Below are positions 9,480-20,394 of a stretch of 64,000 bases of DNA, in pieces (position 1 is the first letter of the stretch; each line of letters starts with the position of its first letter). A program made the position numbers and the translations under genes. Origin of the DNA: Bombyx mori (taxonomy: Eukaryota > Arthropoda > Insecta > Lepidoptera > Bombycidae). The stretch lies in the NCBI RefSeq assembly GCF_030269925.1, contig NC_085135.1, forward strand, positions 3,410,753 through 3,474,752. Reading direction: 5' to 3'. Below the pieces are notes generated by a model. It was not told the origin of the DNA. It saw nothing but the letters and a program-made list of their open reading frames with translations, and did no database searches.

Positions 9480-10415
9480 ATGACTACAAAGGAAGAGACT
9501 AGGCAGAGAGGTCAAAAATCAGAGAGTGAAGAGAAAATCGATTTGAACATTCTATTAAAGTTTATTAAAAACTTCGATGGTAACAGAGAAAATTTAAGTG
9601 CATTTCTCACAAATTGTCAAAACGCCTATAATCTAGCTAATCCACAACAAAAACCTATTTTATTTAAGTATATTTTAAGTCAGTTAGAGGGTAAAGCAGA
9701 ATCAGTATGTGCCATACGCGAATTCGAATCGTGGGAACAATTATCGGAATTTTTACGTGCACAGTTTGGCGATAAAAAACATTACGCTGCATTACTCTCT
9801 GACCTACAAAGTTGTAAACAAAATCATAATGAACCGGTCAACCAATACGCCTTACGTGTAGAGGCATGTTTAGCAAGACTTTTAACAGAAATAAATATCT
9901 CCTTACCGTCACGTAATAAAGGCGAACTGGCAGGCCGTGTCGCTGCAATGCAAGACCTCGCTTTATATACATTTATCACTGGGTTAGACCCTAAATTGTC
10001 TATTGGTGTTCGTTGCCGCGATCCTGACACATTGAACGAAGCAATAAACCTCGCTGTCTCAGAAGAGAAAATTCTACAAACAACTGTTAAAAAGTTTCCC
10101 TCGTTTTCATCTGGATTTTCATTCAGAAACCCGCCAATTTTGAGTCGTAATCCTCAACAAACCCAGTTCCAATTTCGGCCTAAAATTAATACCGCACAAT
10201 CTAATAACTTAACTCCGGGTACTAGTGGAAGACTTTTCTGTCGTTATTGCAAAAAAGATGGCCATATCCTAGAGAATTGTCGTAGAAGAGAATACAATAA
10301 TAAACGATTCCAAAACCAACCACAGAATTATCAACAATGGCCTCAAACCAATCAAAATCGCGTAAATTTTACCGAAGGTTCATACCTGAGTTTTCAAAGC
10401 ATGCAAAATCATTGA
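9480..10415 (+). pseudogene. gag: E1 Gag, C-terminus replaced by out-of-frame pol
   Basis: The frame starts at an ATG and runs 311 codons. It has a helical capsid-like region (residues about 20-200) and one CCHC zinc knuckle (CRYCKKDGHILENC, near residue 255), followed by a Gln/Asn-rich tail. Gag assembles the intracellular particle and the knuckle binds genomic RNA. The last roughly 15 codons are not gag: from about 10366 the DNA is the RT segment coding FYRRFIPEFSKHA, read here in the wrong frame. This marks the edge of a deletion that removed the gag end, protease and most of RT. The pol frame lies in the -1 phase relative to gag, as usual in the group. Confidence 0.88.
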
Positions 10416-12697
10416 CAAACCTCTTAAAGAAAGATGTCCCATTTATTTGGACTAACACACAACAACTGTCATTCTAATTATTAAAAGAAAAATTAGTAAC
10501 AGCACCAGTTCTCATATACCCTGACTTCACAAAACCATTTGTTCTAACATGTGATGCGTCGAACTACGCTATCTCAGCTATTCTCTCGCAAGGCGCAGTT
10601 GGTAAGGATCAACCTATAGCCTTTGCCTCCAGAACACTCAATAAAGCCGAATGCAATTATAGTGTTACCGAAAAGGAGTGCCTAGCTATTGTTTACGGAA
10701 CTAAAACATTCCGACCCTACCTTTTTGGACGACAGTTCACCATAATTACCGACCACAAACCTTTAAATTGGCTTTTCAACTGTAAAGATCCCGGATCACG
10801 ATTGGTCCGTTGGCGCTTGAAGCTGGAAGAATATAATTACGAAATCCAGTACAGAAAAGGCAAAACTAACACCAATGCAGACGCGCTCTCTCGATACCCA
10901 TTAAATCCATTGCAAAGACAAGTAGACGATAATCATTCAGAAAATGGGCTACCTGACGATCATCCAGAATCGGCTCTTAGAAGCAATACTTCTGATCCCG
11001 CAAGAACTGAAGAAGAAGTTCCCCCTCAGTGCTCATCACAACCTGATATTGGAAACTATGACCTACCTGACCTGCAACTACCAGACGACTTTATTTTACC
11101 AGAAGACTTAGACCTCCCTGATGATTTTGATATTCCTAATCCACCATCCTCCGAATCCTGTAATGATGACGATACTTACTCCAAATGCTTGAAATCTATA
11201 AATAATAAAACAATGGCATTTGACACCAGTATCAGAGAACATAACGAAAACATTCTAAAAACAAATTCGAAGCACATCGTAATACCTACCTCTATGGACC
11301 TAGATGAGTCAAATCGGTACATATCTGAAATAATTGGCAACATCCCTGATTCTAAAGAATTCTTAGCATTAGAAAGAACTTTATATTCATTCATAACAAT
11401 TGATAAGAACGATGTTAAATATTACTTCCTATTTATCAAAGTTTATCATTATGACAATACAACTTATGACGACGTTTTCAAAAGCCTTAAAAACCTAAAG
11501 TCACAATTCTTAATATCAAAAATAAACGAATTCAGTATTACTGATTTTAGTAATCCTTTCGACTGTCACGCCTTCTTTAAAATATATAATATCATATCAT
11601 ATCTGTTTCATAATACAAATATTAGTGTACACATTTACAAGAACACCATAATGTACCCCTCTATGAGCGATATTACCAAAATTCTAAGGGAAAATCATGA
11701 CATCCCTATTTCTGGCCACTTGGGTTCCAATAGGATGTTAAAGAGAATTCAAGAAAGGTACTATTGGCGGAATATGCGAACTGATGTTGAGAATTATGTC
11801 CGTAGCTGCGTATACTGCCAAGCTAATAAAGCACTGCGTCAGACGAACCGCGCTCCAATGCAAATAACTTCCACGTCTACCCAGCCGTTTGAGCGTGTCG
11901 CTTTAGACATAGTAGGCCCACTTCCTGAAGCTGGTAATATTAAATTGAAGTTCATCCTAACACTACAGGATGACCTCACAAAATACTCAGCTGCTTATCC
12001 AATATCTCAGGCCACAGCAGAAGAAACATCTGAATGTCTAATCCATTTCATCAGTCAGTTTGGTATTCCTAAAACTATTTTAACCGACCAGGGTACCAAT
12101 TTTACAGCTGAACTGTTTAAACAAACTTGCAGCTTCCTAAAGATTAAACAGCTGTGGTCAACCCCTTACCATCCACAAACTCAAGGAGCACTAGAAAGGA
12201 GTCACTCGACTCTAAAAGAGTACTTAAAGTCATTTGTCGATGAAAATCAGGGCAATTGGCCTCGCTATGTGTACACGGCTATGCTTACTTATAATACTAC
12301 CGTTCATTCTACTACCAACTTCACACCATATGAACTAGTCTTCGGTCACAAAGCCATTATACCATCTTCCATTTACGACTCTTCTTTGGAATCCACATAT
12401 AACAGTTACGTTAGAGTCTTACAACAACGCTTACGCCTCTCTAGAGAAAAAGCTATAGAGAATATACTGAAGTCCAAAACTACATCTAAAACATATTATG
12501 ATAAACACACAAAGATAATGAAGTATAAAGCAGGTGATATGGTATACGTCAAAAATCATTTACGGCTCCGCAAAGCTTTATCACCCATCTGGAAGGGACC
12601 CTATAAAGTCATTCGAATCAATGGCAATAACACACTTACCATACTGATGAACAGAAGACATGTAAAATACCATTATGACGAGATTAAACATGCTTAA
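10366..12697 (+). pseudogene. pol: E1 pol remnant: RT end, RNase H, integrase
   Basis: The frame opens in the C-terminal end of RT, meets a TAA at 10475-10477, then gives RNase H with CDASNYAISAILSQG, KECLAI and TDHKPLNWLF. A Pro/Asp-rich linker and a conserved middle module (about 11160-11680) follow. Integrase starts with an HHCC-type zinc finger (HDIPISGHLG to CVYCQ). Its DDE core shows LDIVGPLP, TDQGTNF and GALERSHST, and a GPY/F-like end (WKGPYKVI). The long ORF alone (from 10802) lacks the first part of RNase H. Integrase looks intact, but without protease and RT the protein cannot support autonomous movement. It overlaps the start of the env frame by spacing only. Confidence 0.88.
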
Positions 12698-12711
12698 AAC
12701 GTAATTCTTAA

Positions 12712-14003
12712 GATATTATATACTATCATTCCAGAATCATCGCGACCAGTTTCTCCGTTGCAACAACTGATGTCGTAGAACCTATTAAAGAAAGTGCAGG
12801 AATTCATTTTGACCCTTTGGGAATATTACGAGTCTCTAATAATTACCTTCACGTCCTAGTACCCATAGATATTGGGTATATCAAACCCCATATACAAAAC
12901 ATAAGGACTGCTTTAGGTGGTGCTAGAACTCTTTGTCAGCAACATGACCTGAACGTTTCCAAATGTCACAATTTTCTGCAACCCTTAACCTCCCGTCTCG
13001 AGGGTATCTTAAGGGATTATGACTCAATATCACACCTGATACCCGAGCGAAATAAGAGATCAGCATGGTTTCCTGGCTTTGGTACATTGTTTAAGCATTT
13101 GATTGGCACCATGGATGAAAACGACTCGTTTCGGTATAATGCTGCAATCCAACATTTAGAAAGTAACGATAAAAAATTGTCATCCCTAATTAAGGATAAT
13201 ATTTTAATGACAAACACAGCCTTGAGAAATTATAACGATACACTAAAATTGATTAGTATTAATGAAGCTCGAATGGGTAACGCAATCGAAAACCTTTCAA
13301 CTGTATTAAATAATATAAGTAATTTACCAAAGGAATTGTATGTAGAGTCTAAAATGAATGAAATTTATAACGAATTGTCTTCTAGTTTACTAACATTATC
13401 ATTTAAGTTAGACGACATTGTTAACGCGATTATGTTTACTAAAAGCCATTCTATACACCCCTCCATACTAACCCCAAAACAACTCTATGATGAATTAACA
13501 CATAGCATTAAGGATTTAAATAAGGATAATGAATTGCCTATTAGTTTAAGTTTAGATAATATCCACTCGTTGAGCGATGTGAGCCAACTTTCATGTTATT
13601 TTATTAATAATAAAATAGTTTTTGTTATTAAAATTCCCCTAGTATATAAGTCAGAATACTTAGTCTATAAGTCTATACCTGTTCCTATACCACACGATGT
13701 GGAACATCCAAATTCATATGCTATGATCATTCCTCGTTGTAATCATATAGCTGTAAGTAGAGATAAGTTGACATATGTATGTCTAACCGATTTAAGTACG
13801 TGTTCTGAAATTACAAATTCAATCTATATATGTAATAATGTGGACACATATTCTGTCCAAGATGCACCCATTTGCGAAACTGAACTATTATGTAAAATTG
13901 TTAATACGCTACCTCAACAGTGTGACACGAGAATAATTCATGGGCATATTGACACATGGCAAGAATTAGTGGGTAATAAGTGGTTATTTGTTAAATCAGT
14001 ACC
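12712..14003 (+). pseudogene. env: E1 Env, 5' part, cut by BEL/Pao insertion
   Basis: The env frame is open from about 12712; the first in-frame codon used as a start in simple ORF calls is a TTG at 12817, so translation probably begins on a spliced upstream exon that would supply the signal peptide. The product belongs to the baculovirus F-like envelope family. It has a furin-type site RNKR near 13046-13057, followed directly by a hydrophobic, Gly/Phe-rich fusion-peptide-like segment, then long helical regions and several paired cysteines. In the family this protein mediates membrane fusion. The frame is intact up to the insertion at 14004; the rest lies at 20937-21459. Confidence 0.85.
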
Positions 14004-14540
14004 TGGGGTAGCAAGGGGGCGTGTAAATAGCCCTCCTGCGGCGGGAGCATATATAGCGGGGTTGTAGAAAGGCGTGTAAATAGCCGTCCTAAGCGGTATG
14101 TGACAAATGTTTGTCACTTATATTTAGCGGAGCGGTAAAACTATATAGCGGTAAACAAAAGCTAGTAATCAAACTAAAGATATAAATTAAATACACATAA
14201 GCGAGCGGGCGGGCGAATGATTACACGGAAGCAGCAATAAAATGGCAATAAATTAAAAGAACTTGCACTCACCTGTAGACCTTGCCAGTGACTGTCGTGC
14301 GGGCGTCGGCGATGGAAGCACGCGGGCGGCGGGAGGGGGTGACGAAGCTCACGTAGCTTTTCGTAAGCACAAGCACCACACAATATACAAGTGCCGCCAT
14401 CTAGGCAGCTAGCGGTAAAGCGTGATCGATCGGGTAGAACCCCGCTTTGGATAGTCGCGGTAATTAGTTACTGACAAACTCCAAAGGTGGCGCCATCCCA
14501 ATAATTCATTAGCATCCCATTACTAATCCGCGCGTAACCA
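14004..14540 (-). repeat. BEL/Pao 3' LTR
   Basis: A 537-bp repeat of 20395-20931 with no difference that I can see. On the plus strand it starts TGGGG and ends AACCA. A short minus-strand frame inside (69 codons) appears in both LTRs and is not considered a gene. Confidence 0.93.
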
Positions 14541-14719
14541 TCCTGCCCGCCTTGAAAGTTCGCAGGACTTTCAACAAATATATAAAGATACTAAGATAGG
14601 AAACATAAAGCTTAAATAGCGGGAAGTTATTTGAAAAGAAACAAATTTTAATTAATAATAAGCCATCATGAATGTTTACGAGTAGAGTTAAAGCGGTTGA
14701 TGACATGCGGTACTCTAAT

Positions 14720-17700
14720 TTATTCTAGCGGTAGCGGATATAATTTTACAACTGGACGTTTAAGAAATCCAGATTTCGTTTTTACCAAAGCAACGCGTAT
14801 AATGTTATCGGCACCTGGATACACCTCTTGTATAACGCCAAGTGGCCAGCGGAGCGGTGGAATGTCATCTTGATGAATAAGAACTACTGTCCCAACCTTC
14901 ACGGGGTTATCTGATGTACACCACTTCTGTCTGACTTGCAACGTATGCAGGTACTCTAATCTCCATTTCCTCCAATAGGAATTAACCAAACTATCTAACA
15001 ACGCTTTGCGATTAGTTAGACTCATCTGATTTGCGGACAATTCAGACGCGGGTAAATACTGCAAAGGAGTGGACATCAAAAAATGTGCGGGTGTGAGAAT
15101 TTCGGGGTTGGGATCTGCGGATAAAAGACATAAAGGTCTGGAATTCATAAGACATTCTATTTGATTCAACACAGTCAACATCTCTTCGTAAGTGAGAATT
15201 TGTGCGCCTATTACTCTATTTAAATGAGTTTTAACGGATTTAATGTTTGATTCCCATAAACCTCCAAAATGTGGAGCCCGAGGCGGGATCATCTTCCAAA
15301 TGATTCGGTATTTAGTTAATTCATCATTCCATGCGGATATAAAATTATTTGAAACTAGAAGTTTGTACATTTCATCTAACTGAGCCTTTGCGCCAACAAA
15401 ATTAGTGCCATTATCTGAATACATGAAAGAAACTGGACCTCGACGAGATATAAAACGTTTGAAAGCGGCAAGAAATGAGTCCGTTGACAAATCCGAGGCT
15501 AACTCAATATGTATAGCCTTTGTCGTTAAGCATACGAACAGGCAAATGTAAGCCTTTTGTGAATGATGACCACGTTTGCGTACAAGCGTTATCTTAAATG
15601 GGCCCGCGTAATCTACTCCCGTGTGACAGAAAGCTTTGGCCTCCATTACACGGCTTGACGGAAGGTCAGCCATCATGGGAGTTGGGTGTGAAGGTGATAC
15701 ACGAAAACATGATTTACACATATGCACTCTTTTTCTTATAACGTTTCTAGCGGACAATATCCAAAAGCGTTGACGAATAATGGACATCAAAAGGTCCGGA
15801 CCGGTGTGCAAGTTTGTATTATGAAAATAATCAACCATAATATTTATTATGTGATCGTGTTTTGGCAATAAAGCGGGGTGTTGCGTTTCAAACGGTAAAT
15901 CAGAGTTCGAAAGTCTACCCTGAATACGTAAAATTCCATCTTCGTCAATAAATGGACTAAGTTTACGAATATTTTTCGAAGGTAAATCTAATTTTCTAAT
16001 GCTGGCAATATCATGACCAAAATATTTAGCTTGAAGAGCTCGAATAATAGCTTTCTCAGCAGTATTTAAATCGAATGCGGTTACAAACTTGTTTCGCGGT
16101 AATTTTCTTATAAATCGAAGTACATAAACAACACAGCGAAGAAGTTTTGACCATGACGAAATTCTCAACCCAAGTTGATATATTGGGGAATCTTCGACAA
16201 CAGTTAAAGCGGTAAGTGTTACAGATTTTTTCATTTCAGGTATGTCACTTCCAGATTTACAAGGTACAAAAGGTTCAATAGGCCATTGTGAAATAGGATA
16301 GCAGGCCCAAGAAGGACCCTGCCACCAAAGCGAGTTATTAATAATTTGTGACGGTAAAAGACCTCGTGACACACAATCGCTAGGATTTTCCTTACCATTA
16401 ATATGAAAAAAGCGGTCAGGTGATAAATTCTCCTGAATTTGAGCGATGCGGTTTCCTACAAATATTGACCATCTATGCGGGGAAGATTTAATCCAAGAAA
16501 GAGCAATTGTAGAATCTGAGAAAGCGTATATAGCGGTGATAGGATGTAAAGAATTATAAGCGTTATAAATAAGTTTAACTAATTTTGACAAAACAAGAGC
16601 GGCACAAAGCTCAAGGCGAGCTAATGTAGTTATCTTAACCGGAGAAACCTTTGATTTTGAGCACAATAATCTTAAAGTAATATCTCCTGTGGGATCTGTA
16701 ATGTGTAAATAAACAACGCAACCGTAAGCGTTCAAGCTTGCATCACAAAATGCAACAATATTTACTTCACAGTCTTTAAAAACTCCAATATGGCGCGGTA
16801 TTGCGATAGTTGAAAGCAATGGAAGCTCTTTCACTAGTGAAGAGTAGCGGTAAATAATTGTATCTGGAGGTGTATCATCCCAGTCTATTTTAGAATTCCA
16901 GAGTTCCTTAATCAGCAATTTAGCGAACAGTATAACTGGAGCAACTAAACCAAGCACGTCGAACAAGCGTGCGACTAAAGATAATATTGTTCTTTTAGTG
17001 CACTTTTCATTAGTGTTTGAGCTCGTCATAAAAAATGAGTCATTAGCGGGAAGCCATGCAAGGCCTAAAACTTTCATGGTATTATTAGCATCATCAGAGA
17101 AGCTTACAGAAGAGCGGTGCGTTTCTGGAAGGCTATTAAGAAAGGCAGTGGAGTTACTTGCCCATTTTGTTAAATTAAAACCTCCTGATTTAAAGAGTGA
17201 AATTAGTTGTTTCGATAGTTTGATAGCTGAAATATCTTCGTGTAGGGATGTGACGAGATCATCCATATATAATTGAGACTCAGCTACACTAACGGCTTCT
17301 GGATAACGATAACATTCTTCTGATGCTAATTGACGTATAGTACGCATTGCTAAATAAGGTGATGACTTTAAACCAAAGGGCAGACAGTTAAAAGCGAAAA
17401 TGCGAAGTTTATCATTTTTAAAGCGGTACAATATTTTTAAATATTTATGGTGGTCTGTGGTCACCCTAATGCGTAAGTACATTTGTTCCACATCAGCGCA
17501 CAGTGCCACAGGGAACAAACGAAAGCGGAGTAAAAGCAAAAATAAGTCTGCCTGTAAATTTGGACCAGTATGCAAGACGTCATTAAGTGACAGTCCACTA
17601 GATGTTTTAGCACTAGCATCAAGAACTACACGTAGTTTAGTGGTAGTCTTGCTTGGGCGGATAACTGCATGGTGCGGTATATAATAACCGTTATCGGTTT

Positions 17701-18121
17701 CCTTAGCGGTGTCGTTAATTTCAGTTAAATAACCTTTACTAATGTAATCCTGTATAACGATATCGTAATCATCGCGGAGTGAGGGTAATTGAACAAACTT
17801 ACGTTCGAGCGAAAGAAAACGGCGGTGAGCAACAGTATAAGACTTGCCAAGGTCAGCGGGATTTCTACTAAATGGTAACTCAACCGTATATCGGCCATCA
17901 TTATCGCGGGTAATTGTAGAAATATATTTGTTTTCACACTCGGCTTCCTCAGGGCTAAGATGACGCTCATGAGGAATCTCCTCTAATTCCCAAAATTTAT
18001 GTAAAAATGACTCAAGGTCTTTATGCGTTATAGATGAAAAAGTTTTATTTAAAGTGAATGCAGAATGAATTTTAGTATTTTCGAAAGCGGGTGGATTATC
18101 AATATAAACTGTACTAGATAG
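14720..18121 (-). CDS. pol: BEL/Pao Pol: reverse transcriptase, RNase H, integrase
   Basis: The frame is open from the TGA at 18124-18122 to 14720, about 1,130 codons; the first TTG lies only at 17575, so ATG-based calls miss the N-terminal quarter. In order it shows the pre-RT motif FWELEEIP, RT with LRVVLDAS, LCADVEQMYLRI, LPFGLKSSP and YMDD. RNase H carries FCDASLNAYG. An HHCC-like zinc region is followed by the integrase core (VDYAGPF, SDNGTNFVGA, GGLWESNIK) and a C-terminal region with SGFLKRPVVKLYPL typical of BEL/Pao. All catalytic residues look present. It is separated from gag-protease by a -1 phase change plus the TGA, so expression as one polyprotein would need recoding or these are mutations. 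Confidence 0.88.
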   Translation of the reverse strand, partial: LSSTVYIDNPPAFENTKIHSAFTLNKTFSSITHKDLESFLHKFWELEEIPHERHLSPEEAECENKYISTITRDNDGRYTVELPFSRNPADLGKSYTVAHRRFLSLERKFVQLPSLRDDYDIVIQDYISKGYLTEINDTAKETDNGYYIPHHAVIRPSKTTTKLRVVLDASAKTSSGLSLNDVLHTGPNLQADLFLLLLRFRLFPVALCADVEQMYLRIRVTTDHHKYLKILYRFKNDKLRIFAFNCLPFGLKSSPYLAMRTIRQLASEECYRYPEAVSVAESQLYMDDLVTSLHEDISAIKLSKQLISLFKSGGFNLTKWASNSTAFLNSLPETHRSSVSFSDDANNTMKVLGLAWLPANDSFFMTSSNTNEKCTKRTILSLVARLFDVLGLVAPVILFAKLLIKELWNSKIDWDDTPPDTIIYRYSSLVKELPLLSTIAIPRHIGVFKDCEVNIVAFCDASLNAYGCVVYLHITDPTGDITLRLLCSKSKVSPVKITTLARLELCAALVLSKLVKLIYNAYNSLHPITAIYAFSDSTIALSWIKSSPHRWSIFVGNRIAQIQENLSPDRFFHINGKENPSDCVSRGLLPSQIINNSLWWQGPSWACYPISQWPIEPFVPCKSGSDIPEMKKSVTLTALTVVEDSPIYQLGLRISSWSKLLRCVVYVLRFIRKLPRNKFVTAFDLNTAEKAIIRALQAKYFGHDIASIRKLDLPSKNIRKLSPFIDEDGILRIQGRLSNSDLPFETQHPALLPKHDHIINIMVDYFHNTNLHTGPDLLMSIIRQRFWILSARNVIRKRVHMCKSCFRVSPSHPTPMMADLPSSRVMEAKAFCHTGVDYAGPFKITLVRKRGHHSQKAYICLFVCLTTKAIHIELASDLSTDSFLAAFKRFISRRGPVSFMYSDNGTNFVGAKAQLDEMYKLLVSNNFISAWNDELTKYRIIWKMIPPRAPHFGGLWESNIKSVKTHLNRVIGAQILTYEEMLTVLNQIECLMNSRPLCLLSADPNPEILTPAHFLMSTPLQYLPASELSANQMSLTNRKALLDSLVNSYWRKWRLEYLHTLQVRQKWCTSDNPVKVGTVVLIHQDDIPPLRWPLGVIQEVYPGADNIIRVALVKTKSGFLKRPVVKLYPLPLE

Positions 18122-18174
18122 TCACAAAGAGGTATTATTATCATTTATAACAGAAAAATTATCATGTTGCGGTT

Positions 18175-20166
18175 TCAAATGCCGGTGTAACTCACTTCAG
18201 GTACGTCACCCATAAGAACATAACCGAAGGTTGTTTCTACGGCAGGTGGCGCTAGTGAGCCGGTATCTATACGATTACCTAAGTATATATATGGAAATAA
18301 CTGAGCACCTAACACCATATCAATCACACCTGGAACGTTCCAATTTGAATCGGCAAGCGGTAAATTACGTATATGATTCATATTTGAGGAATTTATAAAA
18401 TAAGCGGGTAATTTATCTGTAATACAGTCTACTACTAAAGCGTGAATATAATATTTATTAGGAGAAAATCTAGATTCAATATTTAAATAAACATATCCGT
18501 GAATCGGGCGAGCGGTTAATCCAATACCTCTAATATAAGAATTATTTAAAGGTATAATCGGTAATTTAAGTAATTTACAACAATTGACAGTTATTAAATT
18601 ATTTTGGGAACCATTATCTATTAAAGATCTAACTATTTTACGTTCCCCTTTATTCGAGTGAGCGTATATTTGAGCGGTTGATAATAAAATATTACTATTC
18701 GATTTTATTTCCGAACTGTGAGTCAACGTGGTAGCGGTCGTATTATTTTGTTGTTGTATCGTTCTGTTAGAGTGTAAACAAGTATTCGAAGCGGCATCAT
18801 GATGATCGTAACTCTGAACAACAGGTTGAGATTGAACCTGGGACCGACCGTAATCGGGCCGCGCGGCATCACTCGGTATTCCATGTACCTGCGACCGACT
18901 GACCTGCCTGTCCATATCAGCGTAGTCATTCGATGGACTGGGTACGCTTTTACTTTTTCGATTCGCCCGTTTATTACCAAAACACAACAAAGTATGATGA
19001 TATTTCTTACAATTATTGCATGTTAACTTTGATTGACATGCTTTTAATGTATGCGATAAGCTTAAACAATTGATGCAACCCTTGTGCGATTTAATAAAAT
19101 CATAACGTGCTTGCGGTGAAATCATATTTTTAAATTCATTACAACGATATAACTGCGTGTGGTGCGAGCTCGAGCAAAGATCGCACGTAGATAACGAAAC
19201 CGGTTTGTTAACCCTTTCAGTGCGGACTGGGTCATTATAACTACTAGAAATAAACGATTTGTGATTTTTAGATTTCTCTATGTTGCACTTCGGTGCAGAG
19301 CGTTCTAATATTTTTATCTGATCCTGTATGAATTTAATAAACATTTCAGTTGTGGGTATTTCAATACCACGAACCGATGCTTCAAACGAATGTAAAGTTT
19401 GAGGATCCAACCTTCTCAGTGAGCATTGTAATAAAATAAAATCAGTCAAATCAAGAAAATTTAATTGTTTTAAAGCGGCAATCGAAGATGAAATTTTTTC
19501 AATATACATATTTAAACTATTTGCGGTAGGTGAACAATTTTTTAAATCTAATATATTATTCAGATAATGACATCCTAAAGCTCGTTTATCCTGATATTTA
19601 CTAATTAGATTCGACCAAATAATATTATAAGTTTCACCTGTGGGTATTATACCAGCGGTTAACTTTAATGCACTATGTGTTAATTTGCCCATTAAATACT
19701 GCACACGTTGCGCATCAGACAGTTGCGGGTTATCGTGAATGTTAGCTTTAAAAGCCTGGTAAAATGTTTCCCATCCTTCAAGAGAGCGTCCGTCAAAGGA
19801 AGGAAGTGAAATTGTTGGCAATGTTACATTTATGGCGGCGGTAGTTCTCATTACATTTGACGAATTACCAATTGTAATTTTGTTACGAGCGCGTCTTACG
19901 TAATTATATAACGTGTCAAAAGACGATAAGGCTGCGTATTCAGGCTCAACTTCGGGGTTTTGCTTTAAATTTAAATCATTGATATCATCCAAATTGCTTT
20001 CAAATCTAACACGCATGTCATCAATCGATTCTGATTCGGCAAGAAAAGTTTCAATTAATTCCGAATCAAACTCCGAAATATTTTTTGATTTATTATATAA
20101 ATCATTAATTTGTGCAAATACTAAATTATTCTTCGCAATAAGTTTCTTTAGTTGTCTATTTTCCAT
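18175..20166 (-). CDS. gag: BEL/Pao Gag-protease
   Basis: The most plausible start is the ATG at 20166 (MENRQLKKL); a GTG further upstream would add 12 residues. The first half is a Pao-type Gag, with the motif LPSFDGRSLEGWETFYQAF near residue 125. Three zinc-binding clusters follow (CDLCSSSHHTQLYRC, CINCLSLSHTLKAC, CNNCKKYHHTLLC). After a low-complexity linker comes an aspartic protease whose active site reads SLIDNGSQNN, a D-x-G-S variant. Gag packages the RNA and protease matures the polyprotein. The frame ends at a TGA at 18175-18177; similarity continues in the -1 phase for about 18 codons to the next TGA, so pol is not in frame. Confidence 0.87.
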   Translation of the reverse strand: MENRQLKKLIAKNNLVFAQINDLYNKSKNISEFDSELIETFLAESESIDDMRVRFESNLDDINDLNLKQNPEVEPEYAALSSFDTLYNYVRRARNKITIGNSSNVMRTTAAINVTLPTISLPSFDGRSLEGWETFYQAFKANIHDNPQLSDAQRVQYLMGKLTHSALKLTAGIIPTGETYNIIWSNLISKYQDKRALGCHYLNNILDLKNCSPTANSLNMYIEKISSSIAALKQLNFLDLTDFILLQCSLRRLDPQTLHSFEASVRGIEIPTTEMFIKFIQDQIKILERSAPKCNIEKSKNHKSFISSSYNDPVRTERVNKPVSLSTCDLCSSSHHTQLYRCNEFKNMISPQARYDFIKSHKGCINCLSLSHTLKACQSKLTCNNCKKYHHTLLCFGNKRANRKSKSVPSPSNDYADMDRQVSRSQVHGIPSDAARPDYGRSQVQSQPVVQSYDHHDAASNTCLHSNRTIQQQNNTTATTLTHSSEIKSNSNILLSTAQIYAHSNKGERKIVRSLIDNGSQNNLITVNCCKLLKLPIIPLNNSYIRGIGLTARPIHGYVYLNIESRFSPNKYYIHALVVDCITDKLPAYFINSSNMNHIRNLPLADSNWNVPGVIDMVLGAQLFPYIYLGNRIDTGSLAPPAVETTFGYVLMGDVPEVSYTGI

Positions 20167-20394
20167 AATGAAGTTATGAAATAACTGACTAAAAAATAAC
20201 ACTAAATGAACTACGTTAATAAATATAATTCAATATGCGGTTACGAGTTATTATTACTAATAGCGATGAATGTAATTAACTTTTACATACAATACAATAC
20301 TGTAACAAAATGGCGAATGGGGGTAATCATAAATTAATTCTAATTCTAATTAAAATTTAAGCTGGATCTAATCCAGGCTCGCAGGACCAAACTA

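Noticed and set aside
14174..14383. A 69-codon gene present twice (also 20565-20774)
   Set aside because: It is inside the two identical BEL/Pao LTRs and is duplicated only because the LTRs are.
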